A DNA stretch of 64,000 nt from Ascaphus truei (lineage: Eukaryota > Chordata > Amphibia > Anura > Ascaphidae): positions 9,747,807-9,811,806 of the forward strand of contig CM071574.1 in NCBI GenBank assembly GCA_036426205.1, in the 5' to 3' direction. The notes beneath the pieces are model-generated. The model was not told where the DNA came from. It did no database searches and saw only the letters and a list, made by a program, of their open reading frames with translations. The position numbers were made by a program, and so were the translations under genes. Of the stretch, positions 44,800 through 59,814 are shown piece by piece; within the stretch, counting starts at the first letter, position 1, and every line of letters starts with the position of its first letter.

Positions 44800-45282
44800 A
44801 AAACTCACTGAGCACCTTCCACGCTGGCTGGAGATGTAGAAGGTCCAATTTACCTCTCCTCTGTCCACAGAGACAAGAGAGGAGCCTCTCCATCGCCAAA
44901 CAGTGCACAATGCTCCTCTTGAGCAGAGGAAAGAGGGAAGGAGTGTTACCTTACTATTAAGTAATTAACTTTAATTGGCTTCATTTACAAGCAGGCATTG
45001 TCTTAAAGTACAGTATCTGCTGTTTCTTCCTGTGCTATCCCTAACATATGTTTGGAATTGTGGAAGGAATACTCCCCATGCCGGGCAGATGTTCTGCTAT
45101 TCATTTTCTCAAAGGCTTCAGAGTTAATTTTCTCTTTCTATGGCCCATTCAGTTTGCTATGAAATCATCTTTTCCTGGCCCTGAAAAATGCAGGCATCAT
45201 TAAAATTAATTTATTGGAATTGACCCTAAACTTCCATGGCGGGGAGACGATATCTTCGCTGTTTTTTAAATTGGACGATATG

Positions 45283-45417
45283 AAGGGTTATTCATTAAAC
45301 TACGATATTGCTTATCGGGTGCTATATCAAGGAAATCCCAATGAAGTTAATGGGAGTTTAAGTGCCATAGTGCACCAATTGGCACTACCACATTAATGCT
45401 TTAATGAATAACCCCTT
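45283..45417. mobile_element. MITE with AAGGGTTATTCATTAAA ends
   Basis: AAGGGTTATTCATTAAA at 45283 is inverted, with one mismatch, as TTTAATGAATAACCCCTT ending at 45417. About 135 bp long, AT-rich, with no coding capacity. Intron 1 of HNMT copy 2. Confidence 0.7.
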
Positions 45418-45697
45418 ATGTGTCATTTTTTTAATCCTACCTATAAGCAGTCTTCAAATGGTCAAATTGGCCCATAAATTTGAATTCACTTTGCTGCTGC
45501 TTATTCTAATTTTTTTTATTAAGTATTTTTTGTTCATTTATTGTACTGTGCAACTGATGTATTTTGTACACTGCTTAAAATTTAGAAACTATTAAAAATG
45601 CCAAAATAAAATAATGTATTAAATACTGTATATTGAATGGTAGCTACCTTTTCTGACCCACATGCTGATAAATTAAATATATATGTATATGTTTTAG

Positions 45698-45750
45698 TAT
45701 AGGAAATGAGAAGTCTACCCTTGATGTCCTTGGTATAGGAAGTGGATCAG
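45698..45750 (+). CDS. hnmt: HNMT copy 2, exon 2 (SAM-loop exon)
   Basis: Acceptor ATGTTTTAG, donor GTATGT. It encodes IGNEKSTLDVLGIGSGSG, with the carried base from exon 1 completing a Ser codon. 53 bp, as in copy 1. Contains the GxGxG of the methyltransferase SAM site. Confidence 0.92.
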
Positions 45751-47700
<1,950 letters not shown>

Positions 47701-48102
47701 GAGTGCCCAGTAAAGAGCTTATTCCTAACTGAGGAAATAAGGTGCCGAAACTCCACAGTTGTGATTACGGATGAACGATAACGATCTTGGGGAATTCATA
47801 TTAGGATTATAGTCGGAGTTTCCAAAAGTATATATATTTTTTTACAGCAATGTCTTTTTAAAATAGAAACACATGAGACGACATTGAAATCTAGATGTGT
47901 ACACACAGCGGTCACCCTTTGAGTGCAGTGCATTTCAAGCCCCACTAGCACTAAAGGCCTTGACTTGGGTGGTTTTTGAGCACTTTGTACTGATTTCAGT
48001 ACCTTGCAAATGTTTCACTTCCCAATGCACTTTGAAATGAAATATGTGCTTTCTCTCTGCTTTAACTGAAGTAAGTATATCATAATTACCCATGTGTTTC
48101 AG

Positions 48103-48233
48103 AGCGTGTTGCAAAGACACCAGATCTTGACAATATAACTTTTTCATGGCATAAGAAAACTTCAACCGAATATGAACACCAAGTAAATGAGCAGAAAGAG
48201 TACAGAAAGTATGATTTTATTCATATGATCCAG
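48103..48233 (+). CDS. hnmt: HNMT copy 2, exon 4
   Basis: Acceptor ATGTGTTTCAG, donor GTAACA. It encodes ERVAKTPDLDNITFSWHKKT then STEYEHQVNEQKEYRKYDFI and HMIQ. 44 residues, two more than copy 1, with the length difference in the NEQKEYRK segment. Ser after KKT matches human Ser120; MIQ matches Ile142-Gln143. Confidence 0.93.
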
Positions 48234-48389
48234 GTAACATTATGTTCTTCACAGAGACGTCTAAGAGGGGATATGATAACTATATACACATATTTGGTGG
48301 ACAATACAAGGAGCTTTCAAAAGAACTATTCATCCCAAGGGCAGAACAACAACACAGGGCCATCCCTTAAGGTTGGAGGAGCAACCCAT

Positions 48390-48710
48390 AAAGGGGCCTG
48401 TATCTCGGGAAGCAGGGGGTCCCCGGACCTAAAACCAAAGCGGTTCAGCTCCGGAGACCCTCTGCACATCTACACTATGAATAAAACACACATATCAATA
48501 AAGACTCGTTCCTTACCTTAGCAGGTATCTGCAACGGTAGCGAAGCAGCATGAATATTTTTTTAATAATACTGTACAGTGAGCAGGGGGTCCCCTGAGCT
48601 GAACCGCATTGCTTTGTGGACCAGGGACCCCCTGCTTCCCGAGTTACAGGCCCCGGTATGTGTGATCGGATGGGCAGTGTCGCCGCCATGTTTATAGCGT
48701 CCCATACGCT
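48390..48710. repeat. GCGGTTCAGCTCCGGAGACC repeat pair flanking the palindrome
   Basis: One copy at about 48398-48470 (GGGGCCTGTATCTCGGGAAG ... GCGGTTCAGCTCCGGAGACC) and an inverted copy at about 48584-48660 (GGGGTCCCCTGAGCTGAACC ... CCGAGTTACAGGCCCCGG). Same dispersed family as 11866-12400 and 17566-17900. It abuts the left limit of the large palindrome. Confidence 0.55.
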
Positions 48711-50559
48711 ACGTGCCTGCAATAAACATGGCATCGACACTGTAACCAATGCCCCAAACCGGGGCCTATAACTGGGGAAGCAGGGCACAATATTATTAAA
48801 ATACATAAATGCGGCTTCATTACCATAGCGGATAGCCGCTAAGGCAATGAAGGGGTTAACACATAATAGTATGTTTATTGGGGACAATTGCCCCCAATAA
48901 ACATAGCAATACACAACATACAATACAGTAATGGGCAACATTACTATTATCCACAAATGATAATAGTGCAGTTGTCCATTAAAATAGTACAGAACAATAA
49001 ATACATTATACATATAGCACTCACCCATGTCCGCAGCCACGATGAAGGCCATCCTCATCTTCATCCTGCCAATGCCCCACCCGCTTCTGCAAAACAGACA
49101 CAAGAATTAAAACATCCAATGTAATGTCCTAACCCCTTAATCACCATAGCGGTTATTAACCACTACAGTCATTAAGGGGTTAACCCACCATCACCCACAT
49201 ACCCTCCCCCACTACCCCCCACCCCCTGAGGCCTAACCACCCTCACCCACTACCCACAAGGGAGTCCTACCACATACCCTTGGGGCCAATACCCCTCCCC
49301 CACCCCACCACATACAGTACAATGATATGCCAAATAACTATTATCCACATAGGGATAATACATTATATTTGTCCATTATTAAACACATTAACTAGCATAG
49401 TAAAATAAAGAAAAATGTACTAACCTCTTCAATAAGAAGGCCCCGTCGCCAGCATCATCCTTGTGGTCCGTTGCCAAAATAATACATAGCCAATACATTG
49501 CACTGCCAATCACATATCAATGAACCCCTTAATCACCTTATCGGGTACTAACCGCAAAGGTAATTAAGGGGTTAAGCCATCCTGGCAATGCCAATACCAC
49601 TGATCCATAACATCCTCAATGAAATCAAATGCAAATTCCTAAACAAATCTAATGTAATCATCCAATCTAAAGCATCAAATGCCAATCCAAAGCCTAAAAT
49701 GCCACTTAAAACATTGCATTTACATTGTATACATGCTGCATAAAATGTAAGCTACATGTAGATGCTGCAAATTAATGTTAACAATACAATATTCCAAATA
49801 AAATAGCATTACATCAAAATAACTATACAATGTAATCCAATAAAGTCAACATCAATCAATTAGCATACATTAATTACATCCCCAAACAATTAAAATAGCA
49901 TCCATACCAATTACACAATGAACTATAGCAACCGTTACTGAGAACAATTTACCATCATACAAAATAGGACACCAACAATTACAATATACTAAAGCAAGCC
50001 TCACCATGACCTAAAGTACAGCATAGAAGCCCAAATATTACATCTATCTAATTATAAAATACATTTAACACACATCTATGCATAGTAGCATAGCCAATAT
50101 CATTTACAATAGTGCAAAAAAAGCTTTTAGAACACTATCATTTCTTACCCTGTATGTATATATCTCTGTAGACATACATACATACATACATACAGTGGCA
50201 AGAAATTATGTATAATAAAAAAAATATACACATGAAAAAAGCAACAAAAAACACAGTTACATTAAATACATTTCTTTAGTTAACTTACATTAATTGACCC
50301 ACTCACCGACTCCCGTTGATCAGCTTACTCACGAACCAATCCACGAACAGGAACCCATAAAATAATAAACCAGAAAATAATAAACATTAAAATAATAAAA
50401 CACGACAAACCAGGGTCTTCTACTTGTAATCCATCTTCATCTGTATTCTTCTACCTTCTTCCGGGGTCTTCTTCCGTCTGCTGCCACGCCGGTTTCTTTC
50501 TTCTCCGGAGTCTTCTCCTACGGCGTTCTGCCTTCAAAATGAGACGACATAGGCTTTTA

Positions 50560-51130
50560 AAGGCCTATGACGTCACATTTTCGTCATGGTTCCCACGGCC
50601 CTGATTGGGCCGTGAAAACCATGTGTTTTGGCCGATGCAAAAAAAAATGATGACGTCACTTAAAGGCAATGAAAGCACAGCCAATCAGAATGGCTTTGCT
50701 TCAATTGCCTTTAAGATGACGTCATTAAAAGAAACATGGCCGGCCTCACATGGTACGGTAGCCAATTAGAGCGTGGGAAGTCTATCCCCACTCTGATTGG
50801 TTCTAGTACCATGTGACAGGCTTTCAATGACGTCATATCCGTTCTTCCCCAAGCTTCTGTCACATGGTCTACTAGAGCCAATCAGAGTTGGGATAGACTT
50901 CACACGCTCTAATTGGCTACCGTACCATGTGAGGCCGGCCATAGTTTCTTTTAATGACGTCATCTTAAAGGCAATTGAAGCAAAGCCATTCTGATTGGCT
51001 GTGCTTTCATTGCCTTTAAGTGACATCATCATTTTTTTTTGCATCGGCCAAAACACATGGTTTTCACGGCCCAATCAGGGCCGTGGAAACCATGACGAAA
51101 ATGTGACATCATAGGCCTTTAAAAGCCTAT
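50560..51130. promoter_or_regulatory. Palindrome centre with clustered CRE-like and CCAAT motifs
   Basis: TGACGTCA occurs at about 50568, 50651, 50717, 50828 and 50954. TGACATCA, the CpG-decayed form, is at about 51011 and 51103. CCAAT or ATTGG occurs at about 50604, 50691, 50762, 50795, 50879, 50912, 50995 and 51073, arranged symmetrically. Paired CRE and CCAAT boxes are typical of bidirectional CpG promoters. Promoter activity is inferred only. Confidence 0.45.
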
Positions 51131-51937
51131 GTCGTCTCATTTTGAAGCAAGACGCCGAGGAGGAAGGACCTCCGGAGAAGAAAGAAGACCAGGGCGTGGC
51201 AGCAGACGGGAAGAAGACCCCGGAAGAAGGTAGAAGAATACAGATGAAGATGGATTACAAGTAGAAGACCCCTGGATTGTCGTGTTTTATTATTTTAATG
51301 TTTATTATTTTCTGGTTTATTATTTTATGGGTTCCTGTTCGTGGATTGGTTCGTGAGTAAGCTGATCAACGGGAGTCGGTGAGTGGGTCAAGTAATGGTA
51401 AGTTAACTAAAGAAATGTATTTAATGTAACTGTGTTTTTTGTTGCTTTTTTCATGTGTATATTTTTTTTATTGTACATCATTTCTTGCCACTGTATGTAT
51501 GTATGTATGTATGTCTAGAGAGATATATACATACAGGGTAAGAAATGATAGTGTTCTAAAAGCTTTCTTTGCACTATTGTAAATGATATTGGCTATGCTA
51601 CTATGCATAGATGTGTGTTAAATGTATTTTATAATTAGATAGATGTAATATTTGGGCTTCTATGCTGTACTTTAGGTCATGGTGAGGCTTGCTTTAGCAT
51701 ATTGTAATTGTTGGTGTCCTATTTTGTATGATGGTAAATTGTTCTCTGTAACGGTTGCTATAGTTCATTGTATAATTGATATGGATGCTATTTTAATTGT
51801 TTGGGGATGTAATTAATGTATGCTAATTGATTGATGTTGACTTTATTGGATTACATTGTATAGTTCTTTTGATGTAATGCTATTTTGTTTGGAATATTGT
51901 ATTATTAACATTGATTTGCAGCGTCTACATGTAGCTT

Positions 51938-52155
51938 ACATTTAATGCAGCACTTTTTCCACTTGCCACAAGGATTGAGAAAGCAATCCTACACCGGGTT
52001 ATAGCTGCATCCGACTTATGTGTTTGTATAAGTATCACCATTAATATTACTATGTGTATCATGTGTATCTAGATTTTTCACTGTTAAGTATCACTTTAAT
52101 ATATATGAGCGCCACGTTTGGTTAAACCCCTTTCACACACACATTTAATGCAGCA
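51938..52155 (+). mobile_element. 188-bp Penelope-tail-like insertion in the right palindrome arm
   Basis: The insert 51953-52140 is flanked by a perfect 15-bp duplication, ACATTTAATGCAGCA (51938-51952, 52141-52155), and is absent from the left arm (49729-49765). Its 3' part, TTTAATATATATGAGCGCCA, matches the tail motif of Penelope element 1 (ATATATGAGCGCAG). It looks like a tail-only, severely 5'-truncated Penelope copy. It has no inverted portion. Confidence 0.7.
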
Positions 52156-53186
52156 TGTATACAATGTAAATGCAATGTTTTAAGTGGCATTTGAGGCTTT
52201 GGATTGGCATTTGATGCTTTAGATTGGATGATTACATTAGATTTGTTTAGGAATTTGCTTCTGATTTCATTGAGGATGTTATGGATCAGTGGTATTGGCA
52301 TTGCCAGGATGGCATAACCCCTTAATTACCTTTGCGGTTAGTACCCGATAAGGTGATTAAGGGGTTCATTGATATGTGAATGGCATTGCAATGTATTGGC
52401 TATGTATTATTTTGGCAACGGACCACAAGGATGATGCTGGCGACGGGGCCTTCTAATTGAAGAGGTTAGTACATTTTTCTTTATTTTACTATGCTAGTTA
52501 ATGTGTTTAATAATGGCCAAATAATGTATTATCCCTATGTGGATAATAGTTATTTGGCACATTATTGTACTGTATGTGGTGGGGTGGGGGGAGGGGGTAT
52601 TGGCCCCAAGGGTATGTGGTAGGACTCCCTTGTGGGTAGTGGGTGAGGGTGGTTAGGCCTTAGGGGGTGGGGGGGTAGTGGGGTAGGGTATGTGGGTGAT
52701 GGTGGGTTAACCCCTTAATGACTGTAGCGGTTAATAACCGCTATGGTAATTAAGGGGTTAGGGGACATTACATTGGATGTTTTAATTCTTGTGTCTGTTT
52801 TGCAGAAGTGGGTTGGGGCCATTGCATATGAAAGGAGGATGGCCTTCATCGTGGCTGCCGGACATGGGTGAGTGCTATATGTATTTAATGTATTTATTGT
52901 TCTGTATCTATTTTAAATGGACAACTGCACTATTATCCATTTGTGGATAATAGTAATGTTGCCCATTACTGTATTGTATGTTGTGTATTGCTATGTTTAT
53001 TGGGGGCAATTGTCCCCAATAAACATACTATTATGTGTTAACCCCTTCATTGCCTTAGCGGCTATCCGCTATGGTAATGAAGCCGCATTTATGTATTTTA
53101 AAAATATTGTGCCCTGCTTCCCCAGTTATAGGCCCCGGTTTGGGGCATTGGTTACAGTGTCGGTGCCATGTTTATTGCAGGCACGT

Positions 53187-53680
53187 ACATGTATTTAATG
53201 TCTTTATTGTTCTGTATGTATTTTAAATCGACACATGCACTATTATCCATTTGTGGATAATAGTCATTGTGCCCATTACTATACTGTATGTTAGGGGGGT
53301 ATAGGTGTTGTTGGTGTAATATATATATATTTATTTATTTATATATATATATATATTTATTTCGTTAGTGTGGGGCTGTTGTGTGTGTTTTCTTTTTATT
53401 GTGGGTAGCGGGGGTGCGTGAAGGGGGTATTAGCCCCAACGGTGGTTGGTTTAGGGCTTGTGGGTGGGTAGCGGGAGGCCTTAACCCCTTCATGACCGTA
53501 GCGGTATTAACTGATACGGTCGTGAAGGGGTTAAGCGCACCCGCAACCCCCCCACAATCCCTAAACAAACAACAAGGGCCAAATACCCCCTTCACCCACC
53601 CCCGCTACCCACAATAAACCTGGCATGGCTGTTTAACCCCTTCATTGCCTTAGCGGTTAGCCACTAGGGTAATGAAGTGG
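53187..53680. repeat. Small palindrome and partial duplication next to the big one
   Basis: 53187-53285 repeats in direct orientation the arm segment at about 52880-52982 (TGCACTATTATCCATTTGTG). 53398-53621 is a separate 224-bp palindrome (outer arms TGTGGGTAGCGGGGGTGCGT and complement), centred on a TAGCGG hairpin at 53481-53535. Another hairpin follows at 53632-53680. An AT microsatellite lies at 53320-53358. Confidence 0.7.
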
Positions 53681-54122
53681 CCTTTAAATGCATTTTTCCT
53701 GCCTCGGATGCATGCCGGGGGGGGTCCGGTGCTGGTATTAATGGTATCAGCTCCGGAGACCCCCGGCATCAATCCCAGCCAGGAAAAAGGCCTGAAATTT
53801 TTCTAAGTGCCGATCCGCCACTCATCAGCAGCCTCTCACCATCAACTTGCCAACTTTTTCTTGCGTGGCTGATTCGCCAGCAAAACGCCATTCTAGAGTG
53901 GCGAATAGCTCCACTAAGCTACTCGCCACTACTAGAATACAGCATGGCAGAAAATGTTTCAATTTTAGGCGGAAAGTGCCTTTTAGACAAAACTGGTGCA
54001 AAACCAGTGCATAAAACTGCATCAGATGTATCAAATAAAAGGAATCCAATTGAAAGCGATTACATTTTTCCTTTGATATATGTGGTGCAATCTGTTTGCA
54101 CTGGTTTGGTCCCAGTTTTGTA
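53662..54122. other. Intron 4 remainder, nothing recognised
   Basis: A GGTATCAGCTCCGGAGACCC segment at about 53743 belongs to the dispersed family already listed. The frame at 53677-54123 has no known domain. CTCGCCACTACTAGAATAC and TGGCGAATAGC segments resemble the interior of the 38783-40960 element. Confidence 0.4.
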
Positions 54123-54773
54123 GCTGTAGTAAAGAAGTGGCCAACTCCAGTCCTCAAGGGCCACCACCAGGTCAGGTTTTAGGGATATTCCTGCTTGAGC
54201 ACAGGTTGCTCAATCAGTGGCTCAGTCAATGATTGAGCCACCTGTGCTCAAGCAGAGATATCCTTAAAGCTGCAGTCCAAGCAATATCCTACATGTGTGC
54301 TTTTTAAAAAAAAATATAAATCAGTTCTGTACTATGAGAAAATACTTCAAGCGTTTAAAAAATCTCTCAATTACACATTTAATGTATTATAACGTAACAA
54401 GCATTTTTGGTTTCTATAGCAACCATTTGCAAAGTCACATCCCCTTCCTCTTCAGAAACAGGCTCTAGCACACCCCTGATGGAGCCCTTCCCTCTCTCTA
54501 GCAGTGCACCAATAGTATCTAGTGACTGCCTGGTCACATGATCTTCCCCACAGAACTTTACATCTTTGGTCCTCTTCTGCTGCACTGACAGAACTTTAGT
54601 GAGCCCCCAAGCCGAATTTTCGCCGATCGATCACAGGAGAACAGATCGATCAGTAACTGAGCTAATTACTTGTCATTGTGTGGATTGTATTGATGTCCAT
54701 ATTAAAGGGAAAAAATTAATTAAAAAAAAAAAACGCAGCTTGGACAGGAGTTGGCCACCCCTGCTGTAGTAAA
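54123..54773. mobile_element. hAT-like fold-back MITE with nested TTAA element
   Basis: GCTGTAGTAAA (11 bp, 54123-54133 and 54763-54773) flanks the element; at least 8 bp is a target duplication, as for hAT. The left half (54134-54263) is the GTGGCCAACTCCAGTCCTC family. At 54264 a TTAA-type element starts (TTAAAGCTGCAGTCC) and runs to about 54744, where the right end is degraded (CGCAGCTTGGAC). Only the last 20 bases of the host's right arm survive, so the nested insertion came with or was followed by a deletion. Confidence 0.7.
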
Positions 54774-55570
54774 TTACCCCCTTTATGAGATCCTTAAACA
54801 GGCTATGTGAATCAATCAATCAAACAAGGGGCTTATTCATCAAAGTCTCCTGGCTGCAAAACAACAGGAGCAATAAAGAAAAACATATTAATAAAACAAA
54901 AATGAACCCCAGTAAAATAACGGCTGTTTTTCCATTTTTGCTCCATTTTCACCCCTGTTGTGTAGCTGAGAAAATTTTGATACGTAGCCCCCCCCCACCC
55001 CCCCCGTGGTGGTTATTTATTAACGTCTTCTAGCTGCAAAAAGGGGACAAAACCAATTCCAAAGACTTGCCTTGGATTAACCAAAGGAAAAATTCCCATT
55101 GCGTTGAGTGAGATTCCTTTTCTTTCACACTTTGGATGCGCCCCAGGAAGTAGTGACATCACCATGCGCATTGATGGTGTTTGTTTGAGCTTAGATCGCG
55201 CTCTGCATTCCCGTGGAGCAAAGCATGCAATATAACAAGTGAGAAAATGCCGGAGGAGGATCCCTCCTCTTTCGTTTCCTCCAAAATGGCCGCTGCGGCT
55301 ACGTGACGCACCGCGCCGGAGGGGCCAGGCACCATGACCCCTCCAGCACTCCAAGGGTTGATAAACATGGCGCCCTTTTTTTGTGTTGCATGGGCCTTAA
55401 GTAAATATACCCAAAGTATTTATGCCGGCGGTACATTCTGCTTTATATATCGTGTACGATTTGAAAGAGTCAGGTTCTACCCATCTATCAGGAAGAATGG
55501 TAACCATTTTTAATTTCAATTTACAGTAACTTTGTTCCAAATAAAGATAAGAAATGACATTATTCTGTGT
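54774..55570. other. Intron 4 remainder, repeat debris
   Basis: 54833-55035 contains inverted TTATTCATCAAAGTC and TTATTTATTAACGTCTT segments, suggesting an old MITE. 55130-55380 is GC-rich. No exon or recognisable product. Confidence 0.4.
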
Positions 55571-55766
55571 ACATTGTGTATGGGGTTAGGGATTGCTGGG
55601 ATTGTGTGTTTATACATTGTGTATGGGGTTAGAGATTGCTGGGATTGTGTGTTTATACATTGTGTATGGGGTTAGGGATTGCTGGGATTGTGTGTTTATA
55701 GATTGTGTATGGGGTTAGGGATTGCTGGGATTGTGTGTTTATAGATTGTGTATGGGGTTAGGGATG
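55571..55766. repeat. 43-bp minisatellite
   Basis: About 4.5 copies of a 43-bp unit beginning ATTGTGTATGGGGTTAGGGA then TTGCTGGGATTGTGTG. The copies differ by only a few bases (TTATACATT against TTATAGATT). It lies about 110 bp before exon 5 of HNMT copy 2. Confidence 0.92.
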
Positions 55767-55820
55767 TGTATGTAAATTGAACAGATTTCTCCAATTGGTA
55801 ACACATGTAACATCTAGTAA

Positions 55821-58249
<2,429 letters not shown>

Positions 58250-58858
58250 GCTTGCGTTTCGAAGCGCAAGCTTCTTCATCAGGGAACATCCCTGATGAAG
58301 AAGCCCTCGCTTCGAAACGAGTTGGATACATTTTAGCCCGATTTATCACTTTTATTATATATCTGTGTGCCCCAGCTGAACCTTTGTTACTACGTGGAGC
58401 TGATTCATCATAGGCATTTCACGCTATTGTGAACAGTGTGGTAAAACATCCACACTTTACGGCCGTCCCTCACTTTGCGGCCGATCCCAGGAAATACGGG
58501 ACACTTGAGGTAACAGCTGCTGCCCGAGAAGCTGCTAACCTCATCGCTGACAGCGCCGGTAAGGAGGCTAGGAGAGCGGAACGGAGCCTCCCTCAAGCAA
58601 AGTTCCACTAAAGACTCCTTTAACAACCAAAGACGGATGCAACGGAGGTTTTTCTTCAGCTGCGGGGTGTGCCTTGATGCAGTAAAGAAGATCCCTAGAT
58701 GTGTTGGCGGCAGCTGCACTATTTCCACTCACCCATGTTTATGTACATGAATTGCTGTAACTTTTTAATCTGATGTACGCAGATATCTTACCCTAACAAT
58801 ATATATATATTTACTTGCATACTTCACTATGTGCGTTTGCGCTTTTGTTCCTTTTTTT
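58250..58858 (+). mobile_element. Penelope-type insertion with facing hammerhead-like motifs
   Basis: Two hammerhead-like cores face each other: minus strand 58253-58282 (CTGATGA, GAAGC/GCTTC stem, GAAACGCAAG) and plus strand 58292-58325 (CTGATGA, GAAGC/GCTTC stem, GAAACGAG), separated by GGAACATCC. The plus-strand part continues about 530 bp to a tail ending GCGTTTGCGCTTTTG and a T run. It has the same tail-less/tailed inverted plan as the other insertions, with the turn at the 5' edge of the ribozyme core. No convincing target duplication was found, so the limits are approximate. Confidence 0.5.
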
Positions 58859-59382
58859 CAATATTTAATGAAAGCATGCTATTTCCAATATTGAAATATA
58901 TCATTTGTTTCTACCCCTTTTTGGTGCTGTTTGTTGCGTTGCTGTTAATTCCGCTTCAAAACAAAGTACAATTCTTACGGATTGGCTGTTTAAACATCAA
59001 TTTGATTATACGTGATGTAATAGATGTGATTTTTGTTGCAGAATACGTCTAGTTGTCCATTTTTCTGCAAGTTATGACCTTGTCAATCCACCTGGTTTTA
59101 AAAGGACAAACTCGCACCTTCTAGAATATTCCCCGGTGTGTGTGTACTAGTCAGAAAATATTTGTTTTCCTTATAAGACATAATAACTGTGTTTCACAGT
59201 TTTTTTTGTTTGCCTTGGATCAATATAACATTACAGATAGGATCACTGAGTATGTGGGAATTAAATAAAGGTTGAATGCAATGGGCATATATTTTTTTTT
59301 GTTAACCTACTATGTTACTACTACCTTAAAAAAAAAAGAAAACACATTTTATATATACAGTATATCTCTATAGTGTAGTGAA
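58859..59382. other. Intronic, nothing recognised
   Basis: AT-rich, no clear repeat ends or coding sequence. Confidence 0.4.
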
Positions 59383-59574
59383 GGGGTGGTCAACTTCAAT
59401 CCATAGGGCACCACAGTCAGGTTTTCAGGATATTCCTGCTTCAGCACAGGTGGTTCTATCAGTGGCTCAATCATTATGATGGAGCCACTGATTGCACCAC
59501 CTGTGCTGAAGCAGGGATATCCTAAAAACCTGACCTGTTGGTGGCCCATGAGGACTGGATTTGGCAACCCCTGT
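59383..59574. mobile_element. Complete copy of hAT-like fold-back MITE
   Basis: Left arm AAGGGGTGGTCAACTTCAAT..., right arm ...GGACTGGATTTGGCAACCCCT, with matching GGTTTTCAGGATATTCCTGC and GCAGGGATATCCTAAAAACC inside. The flanks GTGTAGTG and TTGTAGCG could be an eroded 8-bp duplication (6 of 8 match). Confidence 0.8.
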
Positions 59575-59814
59575 TGTAGCGCCTCTTAAGGTGATTGTGT
59601 GAGCAGTAAATGGAGTCTCTTGAAATGTAGGAAACAATCCCATAGGAGATTATGATACAAGCACTGGGCACCTATTACAGTGAAGCATATGTTGATTTAT
59701 TGATGCTATACACTACTGCAGTGTTTTTCAACAGGAGTTCCCCGGGCCTCCCTATAAGGTTCCCTGCAATTTTCAGGTCATTATAAAATTGTACCAAATA
59801 CAGAAGAATTTACA

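Larger units (their letters stand above)
48711..53186. repeat. 4.5-kb near-perfect palindrome (fold-back element)
   Basis: The left arm (48711 to about 50822) and right arm (about 50851 to 53186) are inverted complements, with a centre of about 28 bases at 50823-50850. Paired landmarks: ACGTGCCTGCAATAAACATG at 48711 with its complement ending 53186; the ATTATCCACAAATGATAATA segment near 48945 with 52930-52950; GTCGTGTTTTATTATTTTAA near 51278 with its partner near 50395. The right arm is about 200 bp longer because of a later insert (51953-52140). It lies in intron 4 of HNMT copy 2. I see no protein-coding frame. Direction and mechanism of origin are unknown; it may be a giant fold-back DNA element. 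Confidence 0.9.

Noticed and set aside
48513..49103. 196-codon minus frame and the related plus frame at 52917-53198
   Set aside because: The same sequence is read in both arms of the large palindrome; composition is that of translated repeat DNA and there is no recognisable domain.
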